A stretch of DNA of 64,000 bases from Theocolax elegans (GCA_026168455.1 CM047426.1:77837986-77901985), one strand, 5' to 3'; counted from the stretch's first letter, positions 48,439 to 61,939 are shown. Notes: generated by a model not told the origin, from the letters alone. Numbers and translations: made by a program.

Positions 48439-50599
48439 GTAAGTAGAGAGGCGGTTGATTATTACGCGCTCAAGCGCCCGCACTTTTTCTCCTTTCTTCG
48501 GGGATATATAGGTACAGACCGATTATTGGTCGACGCGGGCATCCTCCGGTTACCACCGATTCCTTTTCGAGGGAAGTGCCTAACCTCTAATCGATGTATA
48601 CCTCTAACGATATTTTGATAGGCTAGGAAATTCACCGGCTGGAAGTAACTAAGTGGGAAAATTCACTTTCATTGGAATCCCGGTGTAGATTAGCTTTCTG
48701 TGGTTTCCATTTAATCTTACTACGTGTAGCTTATTTCGTTGCGGTTCCTCTCATTTTACGAATTCAGGCGACGATCCGCGTATATAGCTATATATTTAAT
48801 TTACTTTTACGGGTATTAACGTTTTATTTGCTCGCAGTAAGTGAAAATGGACCTTTCCCTTTTATGAAGATGTAACGTACACTATTGTTCTTTCAATTTG
48901 ATATGACGGTGGAATCTTAACTATATTTCGAAAGAACGAATTAATCATATTTTAATGTTTTGCAAATTTCATTATTATAGATCGCATCTGTATATCGTCG
49001 AGATGATATTTACACCTGTTGTCCTATTGTTATCAGATTTACTAACACAGAATAAATCTGAAATAATTCAATCTCTTCAATCTCAATACAGAAATAATTT
49101 TTTTATATATTTCTTAGCATATTTATGCGACTTATCTATTAAAATGACATGTAAAACAATCAATTGTAAAAGTACAGCTATTTAAATCTCTGTTTTCATT
49201 TTAGACGTTAAATAATTGTTGAATTCAAGAGTGCTCATAAAATATTCAATTAATTTTTCTCTCGGTTGCGTGATAAATTATGCTAATTACGTAAAAATCG
49301 GTATTAGTTAATCACTTCCTAATCACCGAATAACATATCAACAGGTCATTTTATTAGCTTCAATTAATGAGCTGCAACTATTAACTTTGTTAATTTATTA
49401 TTATAAATAATTTTTTCTTTTGTATAAAAAAGTTTATTATAAAATATTTGTTGAAAGTAACGTGGACTTCGTAGATGTACAAAATATTATGCATATGTTT
49501 CATTCAATATCCGCTAATTAAAATAACTGTTAACACATAAATTATATATAATAAAAAAATTTACTCATAATCATAGACGTCTAGTTGAGTTCGGTTATAA
49601 TTTATAAAATGGTATCTTTTTATTGTTGTACAAAAACATTTCTTTACATTTCAACATTTTCTACCAATACTGTCAATTAAAGAAAAACGTTTAGTTACGT
49701 CTGAATCGGTAAAAATTAGTTACGCAAGAGATTTTTTTGGGAGAATTGTAAGTATATTATTGACAAAAAAGGTTCTTAAAATTTCATAATAGATTTTGGT
49801 CAGTGATTACGTAACCGATGAAAGTAAAAATCACATTTCTTTATATATGTATATTGTACAGGTTTATTACTTTTCCTTTATAATAAGTGAAATCTCTCTT
49901 GCATAGGAAAAGTGAAAAATACGAAAAATTGAAAATTAAAATATTTTGTATTTTGTGAAGGATATTAAATTGATTTTTGTATAAAATTAAATAGAATTAT
50001 TATTGAAATTATGTTCCGATGACTTTTTTTTATAAATTGATAAAAATATACAATTTGACGACAAAGAAACACCATTGTAAATTATAACATGTGTTTACAG
50101 TTTGGCACACAAATGGGATAACTTTACGACGATAAATGTCCTCAATTAACTAACTTTAATTATCACACTTGAAAGCAATTTACTAAATTATAACTAGATC
50201 TTTGGCTAACTAGTTTACACTCAAATAAAGTACTTTTTTGTGCTACGTAATTATTTAAATTACTCCTGAGTAACAGATTTTTCAACCAATAAGAATATTT
50301 ATATTTTCGTAATTAATTTAAATAAGAAGAATATTGGTATTATTAAAGTAATTTGTTCAACGGTATGTTAGTTTAAATTTTAAATATATTTCAAGTTTAT
50401 TTAAACTGTAGTGCAACAGTCATTCATAAAAAAATTAAAAGTAACTAAATACTTAATTTAACTGTATAATACTCCAAGCAGGATTCAACGTATTAAAACA
50501 AAACGCTTGTGACAAATACAAATTTTCAAAATATTGTACGTGTCAACTATAATTCAATTTTATAAATAAGTGTATAGAGACGTCTATTTTTAGTATAAG
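48439..50599. other. GC-rich flank then AT-rich DNA, no gene supported
   Basis: The GC-rich flank ends near 48780 and the remainder is AT-rich. This would be intron if the donor at 48438 is used. Confidence 0.45.
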
Positions 50600-50610
50600 T
50601 TGAATATAAC

Positions 50611-50612
<2 letters not shown>

Positions 50613-50657
<45 letters not shown>
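50613..50657. repeat. (TG)n microsatellite
   Basis: About 20 uninterrupted TG units follow a TATA stretch. A perfect array of this length is expected to be polymorphic in length. Confidence 0.95.
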
Positions 50658-50659
<2 letters not shown>

Positions 50660-51164
50660 TTGCAGCGATCTATATAGATAAAGATGCATGCACATTTACA
50701 AAGTAATTGTATAATTACTAACAAAAGTTAATGACTATTTATAATAAATACATGAACTGTGTGAATAGTTTTCTATTGCAAATGAAATAAATAAAATATT
50801 TGAATATTCGATTGAATTTCGAATTGTTAATAGTTTTCTCTTCTAACATTCAAATGTTTCCTATTGAGTTATCGTAAACATAAATTTAAAATACATTTGT
50901 AGAAAGTATATTTATAAGTTTCAATTCGTATCCCTCGCGATTGACAACCTCCCGAAATGAAGAATGATAGGGTGCAACGGAGCAGAGTTGAAAATCTCAA
51001 GTAACATGTAAATTGATGCTCCGAGATACGGAATATCAACTCGTTAATTCGATTAAAACGTTACACAGGATAACTAACCGTCCGTAAAGTGAAAGAGAAA
51101 GAGCCATAACAAATTAAAGGAACACATCGACATCGGTACACGGCTATTTATTTTGTACACTTAC

Positions 51165-51300
51165 GACAGAAACGTCGCTACATGCGATCCCGTCAATGAA
51201 GAAAAAGTAACAGCTCTCGCTTTCGCACTCGCGTGGATTTCGTGGACAGTACTCGAATCACCGACGATCACTGCTCGATCCCTCCTCCGATTCGTATCTT
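51165..51300 (-). promoter_or_regulatory. GC-rich candidate 5' UTR exon on the minus strand
   Basis: On the minus strand a GC-richer stretch with an AGCAGTGATCG initiator-like sequence near 51275 ends at a strong TTCTGTC|GTAAGTGTAC donor (exon edge 51165). No TATA is seen. No long frame crosses the donor, so it is probably untranslated. It could supply the 5' UTR spliced to the acceptor at 39450/39451, about 11.7 kb downstream. Confidence 0.42.
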
Positions 51301-54031
51301 CGTGTCGGAAAATTAAAGACTACATTGTTTAAGTAAATTTCGTTGTGCATTACACAGTTATGTAATTTCTCGCGTGCGCTATCAAGATGAATTTGTTTCC
51401 GATAAATTGTCTTTATCTGATTATTATTTGAAATCTCGTGCGACATTTTTTTTTTAATTTATATTTTACTTTAATGTTATTGATTCGATCTTGCGAACAG
51501 TGCAAAAATGTTGGAACCATTTATAAAATTAAATATTATAGTGTAGTTATAAACTGTTTGTAACTCGGTGTAGACACGTATATATAAAGTCATTATTTTT
51601 TAAGAGACTATATTTATTAAATTCATTAATTTAATTTAATAAAATACGATATGAAAGTATAGGTTATATTCAGTACAATTATATTTGTTACATTTTTATA
51701 TCCGCGATTCGAGTAGAAAATATTAAATAATACATTTTGCACTATATTTATTACCTGATATATTATTTTATTCGCAATACATGTAATATATTATGAAATA
51801 GTTGAATCTTACTTACTTACCGAATAAAACTAAAGGCCGCATACAAAATTTTCAAATCACTTGTGCATTTATATATAAATATATACACACATAGATATAC
51901 ACTCACATTATCGTAAATGTTATCAACGATATTTTCTATGCAAATTATCGACTCGAATAAAAAAATCTATTTGTCAAATTATTAATAACGAGTAATTATA
52001 GTCATTCTATGCAGAAACTTAATCTTCATTAAAACGTCAGGTTGAATATACCGTTTATGAATCGTTCGGAGATAATATTAGACGGGTTTCTAAGTAGTTG
52101 TAGAAAACGATGTTTGACAGTGCACGAAGTATTCTCAAATAGCGTATAGAAAGTTTGTTGTGGAACTACACTGCATTACGAAATCAAACTATTCTACGGA
52201 GCACCACAACAAATTATATTTAAAACAATTTTTTTGAGAATTGTGATTACTTATTAGACCATTTTGTTAATTGACTTCCATGAACAGTGTGCAATACATA
52301 ATACATAATATTTTTTCGAATATATTAAGTAACTTTAAGTGTAAATATAATATAATTGCAAATTATGGCACAAAGAATAGTTTTCAGTTGCACGTTTACA
52401 TAATTCTATTACTTCAAGGTCGCGAAGGAAAATCATTCTAGATTGTGTAATAATCTCTATCAGCAAGTGAATTTTCTTTTGAAAATTTAAAATTTATGCG
52501 CAAAACAATGAGTTCATGAAATTGTAATACGTATTACAACTTTCATACTTATTATTTAATATTGAGATTGCTTAACCTTGTCTTATTCATAGCTTATGTA
52601 ATATTATATTTCATATAAAAGAAAGATAATATTAGTCACTTTTTTCATCTTTCTAAACGAATGTCAATAGCATATCTTAAGAATCGTAAAATTTTCTGTT
52701 AAAAGTTTTGATTGCAATGCACATGTTATATACAAATAAGATTATATATATATATATATATAGATTCATTTTACTAAGAAACAACAAATTTTACACACTT
52801 ACATTTACTATATGAAATCACCTTTGATGATGATAAAAACAAGTAAGTATAACACACAAATAAATTATTATTAAAAAAATATTTTTAAGCACTGTAATAA
52901 ATAAAGATCTGATTACCATAATATATTATTAGATAGTAATATTAAAATAGCTCACGTTCAATATACATTCAAGATTTAAAAAAATTTTATAATATTTATT
53001 TATATAAAATTATTTTGATCGAATAAAAAAATATAATTATATTTATTTAATTGTGCCACAAATGAAGTTAGCAATTTAAAAATAGTTACCAATTCCTGTT
53101 TTAATCCTAATATTATTATTAATGTTATTATTTCTTCTTTAGATTAAATAGTTGTATATGCTTTTTAAAAATTACTGTATATTTATCTCAAAAAAATGAC
53201 TTTTCCTTATAATTAGTAACTTTTAATCAATAACAATCGACGTTTCTTTAATAAAAGCTTTAACCAATCATTTACAATAGAAATTAATAATTATAACAAT
53301 TAGTAAATTAGTAATTTTTTAAATAATATGCAAAATAAGAAATTTAATTAAAATTAATAATAGGCAGTAAAGAAGATAAATGTCGATATAATATTCAACA
53401 ATTTGCATTTTAATTATGCGCAACGAAAAAGCATGCATAGATAACTTTGAATACAAGAATGTGAGAGGTATAGAGTAACGAAAATTTGCCTCGAGTATAT
53501 TCTAATTAAGTGGCCGACTTTCTTTATAAATATTTGTTAACGCAATCATAAAATCTATTTCAACCTACTACGCATGTAGCAAAATATTTTTAAATTACAT
53601 ATTACATATTTAAAAATGTGCATAGGTATATAAATATTATATCACGAATTTAAATAACATGAAATAACAAAACCTATTTACGTAACATAATAATTTCGAA
53701 TAAATCGAAGTAAACAGCTCATCCATATGACAATAAATTATTTAACTTATAATATAATCACAAAGAGAAAACTTTGCTGGAAGGTATTTTTTCAACATTA
53801 CATGTATATATTCCCTACCGTAGAGGACAAACGCACTAAAACCGCATTTCATCAATCAACAAACTTTCATCCGCTATTCGACTAATATTTTCCGGCCACC
53901 GTTTACGCAACAATTTGACGTAACTGCCACCATATAAATATACGTGTATATGTATATATAAATATAAAAAAAAACGAAACCTATAACCACAAGTGAACAA
54001 TCTATATAATCTAAAAGTTATAAGTACTAAC
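51301..54031. other. Very AT-rich DNA, no gene supported
   Basis: Includes a TA run at about 52743-52762 and long A/T homopolymers. Nothing else is recognised. Confidence 0.5.
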
Positions 54032-54290
54032 CTCCTTATTCACCCTCAGGTTCCTACGAAACGTAGAGGTGACATGGTCAACCTCGCGAGTGAAACTCGA
54101 GTCACCGAGCACCGGGAAACGATTGAGGACCGGCGTCGCGGTTGATTCGATCGGTACCGTCGAGCCACGTGGGGAACGTGCATATACACTTTCACTATTC
54201 CTTGCTTTTCCTCAGGTCGCACGTGCGATTGCCAGCGTCCAGGGGCTCACGATGACTCGTTGATCGATATATACCATTCTTTTTTTTTAC
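54032..54290. promoter_or_regulatory. GC-rich island, exon-like on either strand
   Basis: On the minus strand a TATATATC near 54270 precedes CpG-rich sequence ending at a GGAG|GTTAGTAC donor-like site (edge 54032). On the plus strand the same edge reads TACTAAC, then a pyrimidine-rich stretch and CCCTCAG (54049), an excellent branch point and acceptor. A second pyrimidine tract and TCCTCAG follow near 54215. The strand therefore cannot be settled from sequence alone. The plus frame from ATG 54069 (64 codons) and the minus frames have no recognised family. Confidence 0.4.
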
Positions 54291-56110
54291 AAATCGAGAT
54301 TGATTCATTTTTTATTTTACTCTACTCTTTCAGGTAGTTTAAAAATATAGGTATGAAAGACTCGGTGCGTGATTTGTAAGCAATGGAATAGACATGCGTG
54401 TATTTAGAATAGTTCAACATTTATAATTGAACATATATACACAGATTGGTAAATGTACTGGAGTTGTACGAACGTTTTTATTGTGAGCCATTGAGACCAT
54501 GCACGTTTTTAGTCTTATTAATTGAAACATCGAAAATAAATTAGTATAATAAGTTCTTTTATATGCCTTGTTATTATTACAGCTATGTTGTATTATAGTT
54601 ATGGTGACATTATATAAAGATATATTTCCTGACTAACTACTGTATGTTTCCTATGTCGTACTTTATGCTGTTTCCTAATCTATTTAATTTATATTACGTA
54701 AAATATACTCACAAGGGAGTGGTAAAAGATAATTTCAATTTTTTTTATTATTTTTAAATAAAGCATTGATAAAACTTATATGCATCATATATATTTGCGA
54801 TATTGTATAATTATTAATGCTGAGTCAAGTACGTAAAGTCTAATATTTTCTCGCAGAAAATTTGTAATTTTAACGAAACAAATATTTAAAGATAATACAT
54901 TTTCAAAATAATATTCTTGAGACGTGTAGTATACGTATTAATTATTACACACGACATTTATGAAAATAGAAAACGAAACAAAATATTTTATTATCACTAT
55001 TTGAGTTTAAATTTAAATGACAAAAGGACTATAGATATTACTACTTCATTAAGTTCCACGCCCTTCTCGTTATACAATGTAACGTCATGATTTCAAAGGA
55101 GAAATGCCAAATTTATGGGTGATTGTGAATTGTGTGGTAAATTTTTTATTCAAAAACTTTGGGGATTGAATTATAAGGCACGATTGTTTTCTCGGAATAG
55201 TTGAATTTAGGGTGCGGATACATTGATTACTCGATAATTAAGTTTACAATGAAAGGAATTTTTTAATAAAATCTCGGTACGCAGAAGTAATATAGTCAAA
55301 GAAAAATTCACTTTCTTTAGCATAGTTATAATTTTGTAACCGTTGCGTTAAAGGTCTATACATTTTACATAAGACAAATTAGTTTCAAATAAAAAGTTAA
55401 ATTCGCGGTGTAATTAAACATTTCGAAATAATCCAACGATTCATTCTTTAAAACATTGCGCGAGTATCATTAATTTTCTAATTAAAAGTCGTAACTTAGG
55501 AATATATACTGTAGTCCACGTGTATGCGTGCGGTTGCAACTAGAGTTGTAAAATCAACGTATGAAGTAATAGTAAACAAATAAATTTATACAAAATGGAT
55601 ACATCAATAGCATCAGAAGTGTTTTTTGTGTCCTTATTGCTAGTGAAACGCATATCACGGAAAATGGAAACGATCCGTAATTTAGTGTTCCGGCTCGATT
55701 GTCGCGTGTATAACTATATATAACCGCGAAATAGCTATAATGAACATTTGCACTTCCATCCAACGTTCAGTTTATAATAGGCTTGTATTCTTATTATTAA
55801 TAACTTGTGATCCGTTACGGTTGTACGAGTAATAGAATGGTGATTTGGTATTGCTCCGACCGATAATTTATAAATATAATTGGTATATAATTTGCGATGC
55901 CAATTTCCCGAACTAAAGCAAAATTATTTAAACTGTCAAAGTATTTCGCAGTATTTAATTTGTATGAACTTCAATATCATACGAAGGAGTTTTAATGGTT
56001 TATATATATTTCAACTGAGTCCAACAATGAGGTAGTATATAAGAAATTGTTAAATAGACTTATATAATATCAGCTTAGATATTATCGAAAGACAATTAAT
56101 TTGCGATGGA
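54291..56110. other. AT-rich DNA, nothing recognised
   Basis: No coding, RNA or repeat structure can be supported in this stretch. Confidence 0.5.
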
Positions 56111-56433
56111 TACACTGAAAAAAATGGACTCTTGTTCATTGAAAATCTGCTTCTTCTAAAATGATTTTTGTATAATCAAGCAGATTCTTCTATAATTAAA
56201 CGGAATCTACTTTTGAAAAATTTGAGAAATTTAATAATAATACTAATTAATTATTAATAAAATTTAATAATAATATTTTTAATTATTAATAAAATAATAA
56301 TTTAATTTAAAACCAATATCCTAAGCATATTCTTCTTAATTATATAGAAGAATCATTTTACAGCAAACAGTTTCCGATTAAGTCGATATTAAAGAAGATT
56401 TACTCTGAGACCATGAATCCATTTTTTAGTGTA
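56111..56433. mobile_element. Foldback MITE with TACACTGAAAAAAATGGA ends
   Basis: The left end TACACTGAAAAAAATGGACT and the complement of the right end, TACACTAAAAAATGGATTC, form terminal repeats about 20 bp long. Pairing continues less well into the arms (CTGCTTCTT with its partner AAGAAGATTTA). The element is about 323 bp and may use a TA target. A third related end (CTATTTTTTTCAGTGCA) occurs at about 56667-56683, so a larger or nested element ending there is possible. Confidence 0.72.
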
Positions 56434-56439
56434 AAAAAT

Positions 56440-56515
56440 GGTTTACTTATTACGGAACTCTGTTTTGCAAATTAGGCGTTATACCGCTGAGCCATTGAAG
56501 GTACATAATACTTCT
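56440..56515 (-). repeat. Possible tRNA-like (SINE-type) relic
   Basis: On the minus strand ATGGCTCAGCGGTATAACGC resembles a tRNA A box (TGGCNNAGYGG). A weak B-box-like GAGTTCCGTAAT follows about 25 bp later. It lies between MITE-like ends at 56433 and 56683, so it may be cargo or an older insertion. The B box is poor, so this is tentative. Confidence 0.3.
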
Positions 56516-56683
56516 TGTAGTCACTCTTATACCATAGTGCAACTCAAAAAGATCAATATTTTAAAATCAATCAAATTCTTCTTGATTCTGAAGAAATCGC
56601 ATTGTACCAACGGGTTTTTCTTTTTAAAGCATATTTAAGAAAAATTCCGCTAATAGATCAAAACTCTATTTTTTTCAGTGCAC

Positions 56684-57926
56684 AAAGAATTCACTTAAAT
56701 TTGCAACTTTTTGTAACATTAGTAAGTTTGTATTGTTAAGTAATAAACAATATTATATACTTTGAATTATCAAATATACAGACACTAAGGATATAAAGCT
56801 TAGTACGTTTTGTAAAGAAAGTAAAAGTTTCTTTAACAGCATGAATGTGCAGGCATAAGAAGATGAAAGGTTATTGCTATACACGAAGTTAATTGGCAAA
56901 CCGATTGTAAAGTAACATCATTTTTATATCGTACTATTTGGCACTTTTTCTACTTTGCATATTCTGGAAAATCTCTGTAAATAATACTGTTTATTTTATA
57001 ACGTAATATTCCTTATAACAAAATATTATATTGCAAATATTCATTTATTCAGTAGATCACTTCTGCAGTGGCGTCATTAATTTATATATGCTAAAAACAA
57101 AAATCGCAATTACTTTATTTACATGAAAAATATTTTACAATTGCTAGTATAATTTGTACACATATGTACTTTATTTTATATTACATAATAAATATATTTT
57201 TCTATAGACAGCCATATAATATAAAATAACCATACATAAGAGCTTTTTATAGATATAATTTTCTATAATTTAACTATTTTTTTTTTATTAATAAAGATGT
57301 AGGTCAATTATACTGTTTTTACAATCCTTACCGGATATCAAAATTATGCATATATTGATAATCATTACTTTCCTTCCTGTGACCGATATGACACGTCTTC
57401 ATCTTGTTAAATATTACACAACCACAAAACTATTGCCGGTTATTTTAGGTTTCTTTATTATTCTATTTAGTCAGTCAAAAATATACAGAAAGAACAAATA
57501 TCTGAGATAAGAGTCTTTCAAAGTCATACTTTCAAAGTAACAGTGAAAAATGTACTAACAGAGGTATAATTTCTCTTCTTTGCATTAGCTGTAAGTACAG
57601 GAAGAGAAAAGATGTTGATATGCAAATCTGAGATAAAATTTGTCACGTACATCGCGCAACTTTGTACCTTAGCATGAGCAATATATACATTTTTCTCGAG
57701 ATCAAGATACCAAATGTATAGTCGATATATTTACTGATTAAAGATTAGAACAATTTGACTAATTGAGTGTGAAACATTCTAGTACTTGCTAATAAATACG
57801 ATGCAGTTGAAAAGTGCACATTTTTATGTCATAAAAACACAAAAAATAGATGAACAAATGGGTAACATTTATTTGATATATACAGATAGTAGAATTTTAA
57901 ATATGAAAAATGGACTTGCAGTTAAG
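56684..57926. other. AT-rich DNA, nothing recognised
   Basis: No coding, RNA or repeat structure can be supported in this stretch. Confidence 0.5.
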
Positions 57927-58378
57927 AAATGGCCAGTGAAACTGGTCAGGTTCTATCTCAAAATGAAACGCTTTTTCACACCTTTCTTGACCTTTTCTTA
58001 GATGGACATAACCTTCATCAAATATGAAACAACTTTTTGGGTAATCCTGTAAACAAAACTTAAAGCGTGTTGTGAAATTTGATCGGTTTTACCATTTGTA
58101 ATAGATACAGACGCTTATTTACGCTATATAAATAGTACTTTTAAAGATATGTCGACGTTTATCATTTTTCTCTCAATTTGAGCCAAATCATTTTTAGGAG
58201 CTTGTTCATGGCTATTATACCTAGCTAAAATGGCCAATTTTTCTTAGTCTACTTAAAATTCCAAAAGCATTTTTGATGGTCAGAAAAGGTTTATAAATTG
58301 GAATGAAAACTATGATATGGGCAAAAAAGGTTCGAAAAAGCGTTTCATTCCTGTACACGACCTGGCCAAGCATCCTAG
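57927..58378. repeat. Diverged inverted repeat with coding-like arms
   Basis: The left arm at 57927-57992 and right arm at 58313-58378 are diverged reverse complements sharing an exact AATGAAACGCTTTTTC core, flanked by TGG(T/C)CAGG and ACCTTT. Each arm is open as protein in its own direction, with similar residues (KLVRFYLKMKRFF on plus, GQVVYRNETLFRTFF on minus), which suggests two oppositely oriented fragments of one repeat. The family is unknown. Confidence 0.5.
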
Positions 58379-61300
58379 TTAGTTTATAGATTGGCATGAG
58401 AACACTACTCAGTAAATGGCTACAAAATTTTTGTTGATTCCACCAGGGGGGTAACAAATTTAATTAAGTCGTCATTCAATATCAATAGCTACATAAACGA
58501 AAAATTAAATAATATCTTTAAATTGCACAACAGTTACACTACCGAGAAGAAAAATATTTAAGTTCACAATTTTCACAAAGTCATGAATTCATTTCACAAG
58601 TGCATAAAGAACCATAATGAGATTCTCAAATAGTAGATAATAGTTATGTTTAATTATTTGGTAAAAAATGTAGAAGTATATAAGACAAAGAATCAAACAA
58701 AATTATTATCAACCTTTTGAAAATCTTACATTATGAATATCATATATTATTTTTGTATTTGTAAATCTCAAATACCGTTTTTAGTTGCACAAAAAGATTG
58801 TTTGAACCGAAACAATATATTTGTTTGAATTTAGTTTATTTCTATATTCAAATAAACATTTTAATGATGATATATATATATATATATATTGTAATCGAAA
58901 TAATTAAATAAGTTATTTGTTTGCGTCCACAGCAATTTATTAAGACTATTAGTAAAATCCATATTTTTCACACAAAACAATACACTGCCACAAAATAAAA
59001 TACTTATAATTATTTTGAGTTAATATAATTATTTTGGGATCTCAACCATCGATGCAGACAATGATTTCCATAAGGATTAGATTAACCGTCTTATATAGCA
59101 CTAAGGAATTATGAAATTTAATTAATCCTATCAAAATCATTCTACGTATTTAAAACTGCTTTTATCTCATACTGATTAAATACAAAAATTATTATTAAAA
59201 AAATTATCTCTAAAAAAATTTTAAAAGATATGTTAAATTCGAATTACCGGATTTTCCAAAATATAGAAGTACTAATCATCTGATTTCAAAATCTATCTTT
59301 TTTGATATATTAATGCATTTTTCTATAATAATGTACCAAAAAGTAAAGCATTTATTACAAGTACTTCAAATCATATTTTTGAAAAATTTGATTGAAGCTA
59401 CATACGTTACTAATACAAAATTTATCAAAACAAACCCGTTTACATTATAATTTTTATTCTAATGAACCGCTCGATAAGACGTTCTGAATTTTTTCACATT
59501 ACTGCCCCTATTATGTTCTATTACCATAATTTTTTTTCAACCAATTTGATTTATTAGTTTCAAAGATATGAACAATCAAAACTTTCATTAAAAACATGTA
59601 ATGCTCAATTACTTCGACAATTACACATTTTTTTAGCTAAAAAAATATAGGAATCGTTGTTACCATAAAGACTACCTTTTCCCAAAATTTCAATTGATTT
59701 GGACGCTTTTTATACCCGAAAACATGGCAAGCGATATCGATGACCGAGAATAAAATAATGATGATGATGTATTACGTAAGGAAAAGGCAGTGTATTTGAA
59801 CTACATATTCAGGAATAATGAACATAATTAAATGTAAATTGAATTCAATAGGACATTAAATCAAATTAAAGAAACGTTCCATCAAAAAACCTTAAGTGTA
59901 AAAAATTAAATTGTATCATCGAAGAAAATAATTACTTTTTGTTATGTTAAACAAAAAAAACTATTTGATTTAAAAAATATATTCCGGTTTTAAATAATTT
60001 ACTTGGATTAAATAAATTAAATGTTATGTTAATATGATTAGAAAATATTATTAAATTGAATAAATATTTTAATAACATCTGATGAATTAAACTAATAAAT
60101 GAAATAAATCTATTTTAAAACAACTAAATAGTTTCTTTAATTCCGACGTTACTTTTAGAAGACAATGAATTATTTAATTACTAAATATTTGTAGTATTGA
60201 TAGTAAAATAAATTTTAATTCAATAGATAATTTGAATCGAAATAAATGTGTTTGGTAATACAACGCCATATTTATTACTTTTATTAAAAAAAATATATAA
60301 AGAAATTCTTTAAATATAGCGAAAGAAATAACGTATTTGATTGAAAGAAAAGTTTTTGGAATACAGTAATTTTTTTTAGTCTGTTATATTTTAATATCAG
60401 TTGTAACGAATGCCATCTGTTAACCCGTGTACTTTAAAATATCAAAAATTAATATGCGAGAAGAAAAACATGAAAATTACCTTGTGCTCATTCATAATCG
60501 TAAAGTTCAAAAGATACAACATTGCACGTGCAGAAAACATCGATGCCTCATAAAAACAATATGCACGGCATTCTCAACACAAATCTACATGTTTATTAAT
60601 GTAATGATTATTTTAAAAAAGAAAATACGACCGGTCGCATCCTATACTTGTACCACTTTCGCGCGTATGCATAATACATACAATAAAAAGGTATGTAAAA
60701 AAAAATAAAAACAATTTTATCAAAAAAAAAGGATGCGATTTATTCCGCAATCGCGTGCCATCGTTTTTACATTTAGAGGTGTAAAAAAAGGCGGTTAATC
60801 ACGAAAGCGCGATAAAATTCATTGCGTAAGGATGCTTCGAACTTTCTCGCGTCACCTATTTTATCGATACAATATGAACGTGCACGTGCATGTATATATG
60901 TACACGTATATGCAAAACTCTGTATATGTGTGTTTACAGTTGCAAAATACGATGGGCGCAAATCTTTTTGTCGCTACACGATACTATTTGCTGTCGTTGA
61001 CCTACGACCTGAAACGAGTGGAAATCCTTGTAACGCATAACGAACCGTCAATCTTGGGTGTTTAAACTTTCGCTATCGTTGTATAGTTTTTCCGTGTTAG
61101 AGGGTATGTTTTATATGTATGTTTAGCATATACGTATGCCTAGGGTTGACAATTTAACAACATAAAAACTGTTCATTTGTTTTGGAGTTGCATTTTTCTG
61201 TATTATTTATATACTGTATGTCTTTAATGAGAATTTTATGAGCTATTATTTACACTAGAGAAATTTTGAGTTGTTAATTATTTATGACATTTCTACGATT

Positions 61301-61710
61301 ACATTTAAAATATGCGTGGCTATTTTTATAGTTTATATAACTTATCACAAGTTTATAGTATTCAGGGTTTTGCTCTCTCTTGCAGATGTGCTGTTGGACT
61401 ATTGTATAATATCACCGCTCAAACGTATTTTATTTTTATTTTTTAATGTGGTTATTTTGCGATTATACACGAACGATACCATAAATAAATCACACTTTTT
61501 GCTGTGTATAATTATTATTTTCATAAAAGTTAAGTAAGTTGAAGAGCAAGTTCAATTAAATTTAATTATATGAATTTTTTAATAACTTCCCTAGTAGAAG
61601 AAATCTATTTAAAATGAACACATCGCTAGGAAATGGAAGGTTAAAACTAGCTTGTAAATTAACAAGTAACATATAATAGTTATTTTCATTCCAATAAATA
61701 GGCGAGCAGA
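58379..61710. other. AT-rich DNA, no gene supported
   Basis: Contains a TA run near 58869-58889 and repeat-like sequence at about 59440-59740. On the plus strand at 60941-61065, TTTACAG is followed by 41 open codons to a TAA, which could be a terminal exon. The evidence is too thin to call it. Nothing else is recognised. Confidence 0.45.
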
Positions 61711-61890
61711 GAGCCGCGGTGGCTCATGGGTAGAGCTCCCGACTCTCACACCGAGGGTCGTGGGTTCGATCCCAGACGTGTACCTCTGAAAATTTTTTCA
61801 TGTGCATTTTTCGAACACCGCGACTCAGTGGCTCGGCGTGTCACTATAATGTGACGCCAGTTCAGGTGCGCGTGCGTAGCATGATCGAAA
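61711..61890 (+). mobile_element. tRNA-derived SINE
   Basis: A tRNA-like head starts at GAGCCGCGG. It has an A box (TGGCTCATGGGTAGAGC, from 61720) with a perfect GCTC/GAGC D-stem, and a consensus B box GGTTCGATCCC at 61763-61773, the normal tRNA distance away. The 5' and 3' ends cannot form a seven-pair acceptor stem and the anticodon arm is imperfect, so it is not a functional tRNA gene. A GC-rich non-tRNA body follows to about 61890. The right boundary and target duplication are uncertain. Confidence 0.78.
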
Positions 61891-61939
61891 AAAACGTTTG
61901 ATTGCAAGAAAGAAATTGGAAACATTTTTTACTCATTTG

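Noticed and set aside
56029..56045. TGAGGTAGTATATAAG, similar to the start of let-7
   Set aside because: The match covers only the first 10 bases, and no complementary arm able to form a precursor hairpin lies nearby.
60832..61065. 77-codon plus-strand frame with a TTTACAG inside
   Set aside because: The first half is low-complexity TATA/GTGT sequence, and the possible terminal exon of 41 codons has no recognised partner exon.
61711..61785. Functional tRNA gene
   Set aside because: A and B boxes and the D-stem are good, but no seven-pair acceptor stem forms and the anticodon arm is imperfect, so a SINE head is more likely.
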